From Rhytidiadelphus loreus (Eukaryota > Streptophyta > Bryopsida > Hypnales > Hylocomiaceae), in the NCBI GenBank assembly GCA_947034895.1, contig OX344762.1, positions 20,254,760 to 20,318,759 on the forward strand: 64,000 nucleotides of DNA, read 5' to 3'. Below are positions 22,534-32,945 of the stretch, piece by piece. The stretch's first letter is position 1. Every line of letters starts with the position of its first letter. Under the pieces are notes generated by a model, which was not told the origin of the DNA, did no database searches, and worked only from the letters and a program-made list of their open reading frames with translations. The translations under genes were made by a program, and so were the position numbers.

Positions 22534-25500
22534 TCAATCGTTAGTCAAGATGAGCGTTAGAAAGATTCGGACCATTGGTGGCTCCTCGGACTCCCAGCCG
22601 CTCCTTCTGGAAGAAACTGTAGGTTGATGACTCGAGAACTTAGAAACTCTTTCATCTCTTTCCTGTAACACTGGTTTGTTGCGTTTTCTGAAAATGTTGA
22701 TGAGGTCGTTCATCCACTCGACTCGGGTGGCCTCGAAGAAACAATTCACTTGCCGGGCATCATCAACCAAGTTCCTCCAAAGTCGGCTGTGAGCACATAA
22801 TGTTGATGCGGATCCTAAGATCCACACAGCATGCCTGCCAGGAATTGAATACACCGTTGCACATCTTTAGGTTCACTATGAACCTCACGTATGTTGATTG
22901 GTTCTGCCATCCCTTAGAGAAACACTTGCCATCACTTCAAGATATGCGGATAACTACTCCGGTACTTCATTTACTTCATGCATAAGTGCCCAATTTAAAA
23001 ATAGAATGTCCATTTTGGAAGTGAAGAGTCTATTATAGTAACTTTCATTATATATCTCTATTGATCAATAACGATTTTTCTTTCTTTATGTACATATTCT
23101 TACCTTCTCATTGATTTATTCTAACTCCTGTGGATATGGAAGTCGCCACTTCTGGCCATTTGGCTATGGGGTCAAATGAGATACCCAAAAGATGAAAAAA
23201 AAAATTACTCAATTAGACAATGTAGACTTGACCTCACCTGCCACGAGTAAGAGCAACATTCGTTCTGCGTTCATCATCCACGAACCCGATCCTCCCCGAA
23301 TGATTTGCCCGAACAGCAGAGAAGATGATAATATCTGTTTCTTTGCCTTGAAATCCATCAATCGACCTAACCTCAACATCCAAGACGTTTGCACCTGCAG
23401 CTTCTGCACCATAGATTGAGTCACTTCGGCACATTTGGTCTTTGATGAACGACACTTGGCCACTATAAGGAGAGATCACCCCTACAGTAATGGGCTGCGA
23501 GAAAGATCGTGCTTCTTTAAACCCTGCACAAACTGTCGGAAAACAATACTCAGAATAGGCTTCCTCAAACAAAAAGTCATGTCTTCATCTCAAATAGTGT
23601 TGCTAAGCACAGTTCGAACAAAAGAAATCGCATTCATTGGTTTGGTCTGCAGATATTAGAGCTAAACATGTTTATTCTTTGCTACTCTCCCAGGTTATAT
23701 CTTTAAGTTGAATTACCAGAGTCATGAACACGTCTAATCAAATGAAGAACGAGCTCGGCCTCAAGGACGTTTTTCTTGCTGGGACCCGCATTTACTTCTG
23801 TACCGTCACCAATATCAATGAAAGCATAAGATCCAAATGTGTCCTTCTGGTACGCAAGTTGTCCATAATTCTCCTTAAGAACGTTATCACCATTCTTCAA
23901 CTTGCGATTGTAGAACTGTTTGTTAGGGAAAGCACTGATTGCTGGATGCATACGGTACTGCACCTCTAAAAGCCGGCATGGATGCCCCAAGGATTGCAGT
24001 CTCTCAAAGAGACTACGCGCATACCCATGTTTCTGCGCAAGCTGACAAAAACCAATTGAAAAGTAAGGCTACATGAAAATCAAAAGCATAAGAAGAATCT
24101 AATAAGAATCAATACCATTTCTATCTAGGATTCTGTCTAAATTCATTGCAAGAAATATTAATAGTACGCAGGGTAAGGCAAAATACCAAGTGTCCTATCC
24201 ACTTTGGAGGAAAATTTCACCTGACTCATCACGGTTGCTGGTAGCTGTTTCTGATCTCCAACGAGGACAAGCTGTTTGACATCTTTCATTTGCAAGACAA
24301 TAGTACTTTCCGCCTCGACCAATTGCGCAGCTTCATCGATAAATACACAGGAAAATGGCACGCCCAGCTTCATTATCCTCAGCGCCGCGGAAGACACCGT
24401 GCTGAATACAAGGCTGGCACTTTCCAAACACTCCGCTTCCACCCATTCAAATGACTTAGCTGCTACATCAGGGAAAATTGGGACTTCAGACTTAGCTGTC
24501 AGCAGTTCAAGAAGGTTCTGAGATTCCTCCAAGAACTTTTTGCTATATAGAGCGGAAGATTCAAACTTCCTTCCCTGTTCTTTGTGTGCATTCGGGGAGA
24601 ATTGAGGAATATCACCGTCATCACTAATTAGAAAGATTGTTTCCATGTTCTCCTCTGGTTCACATGTACTTTCCCACTCTTCAACATCGTCGCCTCCCTC
24701 AATTGCAAGAAGTCCCAAAAGCTTACGTATGGAACATGACGCTGCCTTGATCAATTTCATCCTTCGAATACTGAGGTGAGGAGTGGGGAGATCGTTGCAG
24801 AGCACTTCACCATGAGCAATGATCTTCAGCCCCAAGTTTCGTAATACACGACGACCGAGATTTCGTTTATCAACCGGGACATCCAGTGTGGATTCCGTGA
24901 CGTCCGCCAATTGCATCAGAAACGTTACGCACAGGGCTGCCCATCCACGGTCGGGATCAAGAGCTGCCAAAAGACGTTTCACCCTGACTGGCAAAAAAAT
25001 GGCCTCCAACGCACTTCCCTCTACTGCAAGGCGATCTTCACTGCCTAGCATGACAATGTCGCCAAGACGCAAGGGTGTGCAGCAACGAGATTGGCCGTCA
25101 GAACTTGAAGCGTGTACAGAATCCCTACAAAAATGCGCCGTCTGAGAATCTTCCACGTCTTGCTGCTTTTGAACCAGAAATCTTCGTGCAGCTTCGTTCA
25201 CAGCTGTGTTAGTCGGAGCACAGACCAGGATGCGCGTGCTGGAACAAACCATAGGAGATAGCATGGCTGTCAAGGTCGATGTTTTACCTACAGGCAGGAG
25301 ACACGTTGACAGTCATTCAATAAGATAGAGGATACTATGTAGGAGGGTGACTTTTGAGAGATCAGTATAGAGTTGTAGAGGGATCAGTTTGGGTACAAGA
25401 GTCAAATCTTTATCACTATGTAAAAATTTCTTATGCACTTTCAAAGTGGGAGATTGTAGGTCACTATAAGTAACATTTGACAACCCCATTTCAATTCAAA

Positions 25501-28122
25501 GATCAGTGAGCATAGACATTTAGAGAAGTCATGCTTACACCACTTGCTATGAGCCCAACCAGGTGTAAGAAAAGATGAGTTGGAGTTGGTACCAGGGGTT
25601 AGTACAGAAGAGGAGATAAGGTCCCTACCACTTCAGGATCCTCTCCCTTAAGAGATGCAATAATTATAACAACGACTTAAAGGAAGAAATGTAACAGGTT
25701 TCACAGACAAAATTTCACCTGTGCCAGGAGGACCTTGAATGAGCTCCACACTGAAACCTTGCTCCCTATTCAATTGCCTGGCGATGAAACTTTGAACAGC
25801 TTCAGCTTGTGAAAGATTGAGTCGACGGACCTTGTTGCAGTACACTTGCAGTTTGGACTGCTCAACTGCATCCAGTGCAGGAGTCTTTTCTGACTCAATG
25901 AACTGCCAAGCGATTCAAAACGTGGCAGGGTTCACAAACAACAAAAAAAGTTCTTCAAACTCATCATCCGCCAGATGTCAGCAATATGTCGCTTTAGGGT
26001 GTAGCTTACAGGTTTGTAAGCAGTGGCTATCAATATGGAGTGAAATAGAGGATACTTATTAGCAAGTAGTGCAAGCATGACCTGGCTAAACGTCTATGGC
26101 CATTGATCTTGAATGGAAATGTTTGTCTACTGTCACTTACAGCACCCTGCATCCCCCCACTTAAGGATTGCATAAAAAATTCATACGTAGTGATAAAATT
26201 TGATCCCGGCAGATTTGGCTCCTATACCCAAAGTAAGATCTCCACAACTCTACGCTGATCTCCCCCAAACAAGACTCCTAGATGTGCTTAAAGTGACGCA
26301 AAAAAATCACCTTATCCGTGTCACGAACATGGGGATAAACGGTGCCTAGCCCTTTCAGTACGACAAATTCTTCTCAATGGACCAAAATGAAGTTACCTGA
26401 GGAGGTTCCTGATAAGTGGCGATATATTCTGCCAGAGGTGTGTTTGCAGGCTGATGAAGGGAGTCCCATATCCGTTGACATGTAACGATGCTTTCCAGTC
26501 TCACAGCATACCAGATCTGGTCTTCTCGCACTATCTCCTTATACACTGGTCCGTGAGTGGTGGCGTATATTATAACCTCAAACGATGACCCGAACATCTG
26601 TCCTCCCTGCACAACTCCTAAAGTGCAACATGCACCAGTCTGGGTCAATAATTCTCCTGGGCTCTGCGGTGAGAAGGTGGCAAGAAGCACAATATCGGAC
26701 GCGGCTGGACGATACGTTTTCGTCTGTTTGGAGCACCTGCATGTGTCCTTCTCAATTCTGCAGTTGATTCTCCGTAAACCGTTTTTTAATTTGTTGATTT
26801 GTCGTACATCGGTGTCAACCATGATCCCTGTACATGCCATGTCCGAAATCTTCAACAAATTCTGTTGAATCTGCGCTCGGGTCTCTTCCAACAGCCACTG
26901 GCTGAGAAGCTCCATGTAGGACTCCACCTTGCTGTGTCGAAGTGGGATAGGCAATATCTGAAAAAAAAATACGCATTAGATTATACACCATTTTACGAAT
27001 TTCCAGCCAAATGGCTAGAATAGAAATTTCTTGGCTAATTTCATTAAAGGTGCTTCTGGGAGCAATTAGCCAGAAGTATAGGATTTGCCAAAAAAATGTG
27101 AAAGTGAACCAAAAGATGTATCAAATATAATAAGTTGCTACAAATTCATTCAAAAATCCAGAACATCCTACCAAAACTTAAAGGCTGAAGTAATTTCGCT
27201 AACTTCGAAGAAACAAATCATCACGACTGCTATGGTCGCGGAGAATAAAAACACTGCGGAATGAAATCAACCTGATAGGACGTAGCAGCGAATGCCAGGG
27301 ATTTCCAGAATTGTGCCAGAGAAGCCAAATTTTTGCAAGAATCTTTGCAAAGTGGCTAGAATATTCAACCATTATGGCTATCATACGTCAAGGCTGTTGA
27401 AATCTTGCGAATTTTGAAAGCATCACAATATCAACGCCTGAGATTAAGGAACGCGGAGAAGTAGAAGAACAGTAAAGAACGAAATCAACAGGGAATGCCA
27501 GAGTAATTCTGGTCACTTTGAAAGAACATCACAACATGAGATTATGGACCACGGAGATGAAGAAGAACAATGCGGAACAAAATTAATTGAGAATTCCAGA
27601 GGTGTCGATTTTCCAATACTTTACCTCGCCTGGAGACCGAGCCGCTAACAAATCCCGGACACTCCATACCAAAACGCGGCCCAGAAGCTCCTGCTTGCAC
27701 AGAAACTCATGCCCCTGAAACCGCTTCTCTGACTCCCTTTCCACAATCTCGGGCTCTTTACTCGCAATCCCCTCTCTCTCTACTTTCGAAATCTTCGCCA
27801 TTTGCCAGTTCGTCGGCCGATTCACTACTTGCACAGGAATCTCCCCTCCGTACTGTCGCAACACCCAGAGTCTCTTATTGTCCAAAGAGTACCAGCTGCC
27901 ATTGTACTGAATGACACGAATTCGAGGTATGTCCTGAACCCGGACTTCCCCGAAATTCAAACCCCGATACAAACTCTGCACCGATTCATCGCTTCGCGGT
28001 CGCGACACAACGCCATCATCCCCGACGGCATTGGACCTAGGCGCCCCTCGCTGGAAGAAAAACGGGATTCTCTCCTCGGTGTGATTGATGCACTTCGCTT
28101 CCATCCACTGAACCTCACCCAT
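22534..28122 (-). CDS. SEN1/UPF1-like superfamily 1 helicase, left copy
   Basis: Seven exons on the minus strand: 28122-27625, 26957-26397, 25902-25719, 25287-24221, 24041-23717, 23523-23238 and 22834-22534. All introns are GT-AG and phases match, giving 1,073 codons plus stop. Motif I (GPPGTGKT, residues 410-417) is split by intron 3. Motif Ia is CAPTNTAVNEAARR, motif II DEAAQ (732-736), motif III GDQKQLPATV, motif IV QYRMHP (798-803), motif V DGFQGKETDIIIFSAVR, and motif VI VALTRGR completed by the last exon. Spacing and motifs match the SEN1/MAGATAMA3 branch of UPF1-like helicases, ATP-driven 5'-3' enzymes acting on RNA or RNA-DNA hybrids in the nucleus (family knowledge). An insert of about 290 residues lies between motifs Ia and II. 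The start is the first ATG of an uninterrupted exon (MGEVQWMEAK). Exon 7 ends in a hydrophilic tail; a further exon at 21920-22161 is possible. Confidence 0.85.
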
Positions 28123-28560
28123 GATCAATGCAAAGCCAAACCTCGAAATGCAAAGCCACAGGGGAGAATTGGCAAGCTATGGAGGCCAGTGACAAGACAT
28201 TGTATGGAAAAATGAGGCGAAACAGGGGAAATTAAGTCGGTGACGAATGCGAGAAACAGCAAAACAATGCACCACGGATTGCACTGACAATCTACAGCAT
28301 CGAATTAATACAGGGAAGAAGAGAAGAGCTTGAAGCCTGTGAGGCGAGCCAGGGAGAAGAAGAAGTGTACCTCGAAAGAAGTTGGATGAATGAAGTTATG
28401 TGGATGAATAAGAGACAAACGGCGGCGCTTTCATTGCAGCGTGGGTGGATGTGACTGGACATCACTGGTGGGACCCTATGCGAGCGAGTGCGAGCGAGTA
28501 CTGTTAGTTAGTTACGAGTACTTAATTAAGTTAGAGGGATGAATTAGTGAGTAATGATGG
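28123..28560 (-). promoter_or_regulatory. 5' UTR and promoter region of the left helicase gene
   Basis: G+C content rises sharply compared with the AT-rich DNA beyond 28560, as expected for a 5' UTR and proximal promoter. A short direct repeat of GAGCGAGTGC/GAGCGAGTAC lies near 28480-28500. No clear TATA box could be fixed. The same sequence is mirrored at 46127-46564. Confidence 0.35.
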
Positions 28561-30470
28561 AACATAACCCGGGGTTATCCCCTAAATGTCCTCACTCATG
28601 CGTTTGATTAGAAGTTTTGGGAAGATGCATTATAAATACCAACTTGGAGAAATAGTTTGGTATTGGCTTGTAAATAATAGTTGTAGGTTTTAGATTTTGA
28701 ATAACATGTGTGTAGTTAGAGGTATTATTGGTGTTACTAATATAGTTGCGAATAACATTTGTGTTTATGTTTTTAAACACATATTTCTTTACACAAAAAA
28801 ATCATCCCAAATATTATCAAATTTTAAGATTCATTTAATGTACATAGATTTATTGATGTAAAATGAGAAAATTTATTTTTCTTTAGAAAATCAATGAACT
28901 AATTTGAACTTCATTTTACATATGTTTATTTTATTTACAAAAGTATTATTTTTTATTTCAAATACTTTGTTTATATAATGCTAATTCTAAATAGATTTGG
29001 AATTCTTTTGTTTGATTTTTAATGAATTATGACAAGAAACAAGGAAATTTTAGAGGGAGTATGCATTATTTATTCCTCGTTGATTGAACTTGTTTTGCCA
29101 AAAAAAAATACTTTGGGAATGTATAAGGGTTCAAGTAGGAGGTTATAAACAAGTTTGCAATTAGTATAATGTAATCCCCAAACACAATCAAAACATACAA
29201 ATTTTAACTTATAGATTTTAATGATATGATTTAATTTAAATTTCCATCATGTAATATTATTTTTTATTTTATAATTTCTAAATTTAAATAATTATTATAT
29301 ATAATTAAAAAAGTTATGAGATTTATAGCAAATTGAAAGGTGCAATACATATCTCATTTAGAGCATAGATAACATATTTTCATTGAATTATTGCAAATTT
29401 AGTTCAATATTTTTACAAGATGAAATGAGAAATGTTAAGAATTTTGAACATCTAGCAAGTTTTATCCTTTAACTACCTATAATTTAAATGAAAATTTAAT
29501 TTTCATTTTTTTTTCTCTAAATAGAAGGATTTTCTGTATGGATGGATAAAAATTTGAGATGAATTTCAAATATTCAAATGTATTGATGGCGTTCAAAGAA
29601 TTTTCTTACAATCTTTACAAGTTGATGGTACTTTTTGAAATTTTTGCCCAAAGAGTGCATTCAATGTCACTTTATAAGTACTAAACTAGTTTTTGTTAGT
29701 GTTCTAATGTGGACAACAAATGCTTTTGTGAGGTATGTACTCACTACTTTTTTAATCTCATGGAAATCATTAGAGAGGGCTTTGCATTAGGATTGTGTGT
29801 GAGCCATCGACAATTGATATGCATGGAGAACAAGTGAATATTTCTTCATCAGGCGTTTGCTATAGAAGGTCAGTTCATTTTCAACATTGATGGATGATGA
29901 TGATTCCAAATGCATTATTATTGGAATTTCCCACATCTACAAGAATTGCTTCCCTGAGAACATGGATATTAATGACTATCAAACCCGTGAAGGATTCCCA
30001 TTTAGAATCCCTAGTCTTTGTGAATTCCAACTCTAGATTGAAGATGAGTGAGTCGCATAGGCAATTCAATTTGACAGTCCACAATGACTTTGACTCCATG
30101 AACTCTAGTGAAAATTTCTCTTCAATGTGCAATTTTTAAAAGTTGTGGATTCAATAAGGAGTGGGCGGCTCTCCAAAGACTCTATGTCACAATCCACAAG
30201 AAATGCTACAAATCAAACCGCGCGGTCTAAACTCGACAAGTCAAGAATTCAAGAAGCAACACTATTGGCCCTTTAAAAATTTTAGACTGCACAGTCAAAA
30301 AAAATTTACTCGCGGATACGCTTCCTACGATCATTTGTATTCCTACAAGATTAGCTTTGAGATAAAGAGTCTAGTGCTTTGTCTTGACATGGAATAGATT
30401 CAAACCAAAGAATCTAATGCATTCATGCATATTGCCGAGAGATGATTTATCATTCATAGGATTGCTTTCC
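28561..30470. other. AT-rich DNA of the left arm
   Basis: No supported gene. Copies of the dispersed palindrome motif follow just beyond, near 30210 and 30285. Mirrored at 44217-46126. Confidence 0.45.
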
Positions 30471-30542
30471 AGGACATTCTTGAATTGATGGCATGGTTCA
30501 GACTGCATAGTTTGAACCATGCCATCAATTCAAGAATGTCCT
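30471..30542. repeat. 72-bp hairpin with the TTCAGAC…GTTTGAA core
   Basis: The first 30 bases (starting AGGACATTCTTGAATTGATG) and the last 30 are exact inverted copies. The 12-base centre is an imperfect version of the dispersed palindrome. Mirrored at 44145-44216. Confidence 0.85.
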
Positions 30543-30914
30543 AATTAGAAGGGTCAGGTTTATCAAGTTTATATTCTCGCTATCTTACTTATTGGGTTCA
30601 GACCCCTATTAGCTGAAAACATTCTTATATATCCTATCATTACAAAGGAAATTTTGTCTATAGTGATAAATATTTGATAGAAATTTGTAAAATGGTTTGT
30701 AAATTAGGATGTGTTGATTCAAACATCCAACTTAACTAATCAAAATTTGGCTTCACATTCAAACATACCTTCAAAAGCCTCTCATTGCAAATGAGTTGGG
30801 AAGAGAAGAGAAGAGAAGTGCTTTATACAAGAAGGGTAGTAGTAGGTAAAGCAACTCATATGGGATATATAAATTGGGATTAGTAGGATCTCACCATTTG
30901 TATTTAACTCAAAG

Positions 30915-31130
30915 ATGGTCAATTTCGTTAAAATGGCGGTATTCCGCATGCCATTTTAATGGAATATCTTCTACAAATGGAGAATAAATGTGCCACGATA
31001 GGGTCATACATGTGCCAATTTTATGCCTAGCACATTCAAATTACCCCTAGTTCACGCATTTCCACTCCCCTCGGACAATCTTTCCATTGTTTTCATTCTT
31101 TTAGTGGTTTCATTTTGTGCCATTTTAACA
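30915..31130. mobile_element. 246-bp MITE family, copy with right end lost
   Basis: It starts ATGGTCAATTTCGTTAAAAT and follows the family to TTTTGTGCCATTTTAAC, after which the terminal GAAATTGACCAT is replaced by the A-rich start of the foldback element at 31150. No target duplication remains. Mirrored at 43557-43772. Confidence 0.75.
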
Positions 31131-31149
31131 AAAAAAACTTTAAAGGTAG

Positions 31150-31520
31150 AAATTTTGTTCAAAATAAAATTTCAAACCTCATTTAGTCATAGTAGAATAC
31201 ATTTTCTTAGAAAACTTTGAACTAATAAAAGTTGGTAAATCAATTTAAGCTTCACCTCCAAAAATCCGTTTTATATTTAGATCCTTCAATCAAAAGTTAT
31301 GGACAAAATTCAAGGAGGATTTTGAAAGGGACATTATTTTTTTACATTGTCTCTGAATTTTGTCTATATCTTTTAATTGGAGTATCTAAATTTGAAACAG
31401 ATTTTTGGAGGTAGAACTCAAATTGATTTAACAACTTTTGTTAGTTCAAAGTTTTCTAAAAACACGTATTATACTATGCCTAAACAATATCTGAAATTTC
31501 ACTTTGAATAAAATTCCTAT
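31150..31520. repeat. Foldback element with imperfect arms of about 160 bp
   Basis: Left-arm blocks (AAAACTTTGAACTAATAAAA, CACCTCCAAAAATCCGTTT, CAAAAGTTATGGACAAAATTC) recur inverted on the right (GAATTTTGTCTATATCTTTT, AAACAGATTTTTGGAGGTAG, TTTTGTTAGTTCAAAGTTTT) around a centre at about 31310-31360. There is no useful ORF. Mirrored at 43167-43537. Confidence 0.7.
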
Positions 31521-31739
31521 GCTTTGACAATGAGCGGCCAAGCTCTCATCTTCAAATTATCCCATAGTTTTTGAGGATTCTTGATGAACAATACATTTCA
31601 CTATAAAAACAACCTCTCAACCAACAAGAAAAGTGGAAAGTTTTTTGTCAACACGTGCCTATTGTCATTAGACAGTTTTGTGTTAAAATCTTGTCATTTT
31701 AGATTTGTTTTCTTTGTAGTGTATATTGCTTAAATGTTA

Positions 31740-32945
31740 ATAACAATTAAGCATTTCAGACGGTGTAGTTTGAACCACTTTCATCTCATGCAATACTTAG
31801 AGGTCAGACCATTAGGTTTTTTTATGCATGGAGTAGTTTAGACCGCGTGGTCTAAACCACTTTCATCCCATGCAGTGCTTAGAGTTCAGACCTCTGGGAA
31901 TTTCATACATGGAGTGGTTTAGACCGTGCGGTCTAAACCACTTTCAGCTCATGCACTACTTAGAGTTTAGACCATCACGCATTTTATGCATGGGATGGTT
32001 TAGACAGTGTGGTCTAAACCACTTTTAGCTCATGCACTATTGAGTGCACTACATACAATCCACAACATCAAGGATTTTTATACACAAAGGAATAGTTCAG
32101 ACTGTGTGGCTTGAACGACTTTGAGCTCATGCAGTACTTAGAGTTCAAACCATCAGGGATTTTTATGCATGGAGTGGTTTAGATTGGGCGTTTTGAACTA
32201 CTTTCAGCTCATCCACTTCCTAGAGTCCAAACCATCATGCATTTTATGCATAGAGTAGTTTAGACCGCGCGGTCTAAACCACTTTTAGCTCATGCACCAC
32301 TTAGAGTCCAGACCATCATGGAATTTTATACATCGAGTGGTTTAGACCGCGCGGTCTAAGCCACTTTCATCTCATGTAGTACTTAGAGTCCAAACCATTA
32401 CCCATTTTTATGCACGGAGTGGTTTAGCTCATGCAGTCTAAACCACTTTTAGCTCATCCAGCTCCTAAAGTCCAGACCATCACGCATTTTTATGAATGGA
32501 GTAGTTTAGATCGCGCGGTCTAAACCACTTTTAGCTCATCTACTTTTTAGAGTCCAGACCATTGCACATTTTTATGCATAGAGTGGTTCAGACCACGCGA
32601 TCTAAACCACTTTCAGCTCATCCACCTCCTAAAGTCCAGACCATCACGCATTTTTATGAATGGAGTAGTTTAGACCGCACGGTCTAAACCACTTTTAGCT
32701 CATCCACTTCCTAGAGTCCAGACCATCGCGCATTTTTATGCATGGAGTGGTTCAGACCACGCGATCTAAACCACTTTCATCTCATGTAGTACTTAGGGAC
32801 CAGACCATCACACATTTTTATGTATAGAGTGGTTCAAGCCGCGCGGTCTAAACTACTTTCAATGCATGCACAACTTATAGAATACATTATCACAAATTTT
32901 TTATGCTCAATGGAACAATTCAAACCGCGCGGTCTGAACCATGCC
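31740..32945. repeat. Tandem array, 15 units of about 82 bp with a palindromic core
   Basis: Fifteen cores related to TTTAGACCGCGCGGTCTAAA are spaced mostly 80-83 bp apart (first near 31757, last near 32923). In the best units the perfect palindrome extends to 30 bp, flanked by AGTGG and CCACT. Between cores lies a conserved spacer containing CTCATGCA, CTTAGAGTCCAGACCATCA and TTTTTATGCATGGAGTG. Each unit can form a hairpin. Units differ by scattered substitutions, so the array has aged since it expanded. Mirrored at 41742-42947. Confidence 0.9.

Noticed and set aside
24276..25145. Open frames on the strand opposite the helicase exons
   Set aside because: They are shadows of the GC-rich helicase exon in other frames, with no motifs or splice context. 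The same applies to 26557-26868 and the mirrored positions 47819-48130 and 49542-50411.
31740..32945. CRISPR-like array
   Set aside because: Repeats and spacers are both conserved, units are about 82 bp, the core is palindromic, and the genome is a plant. This is a satellite, not a CRISPR.
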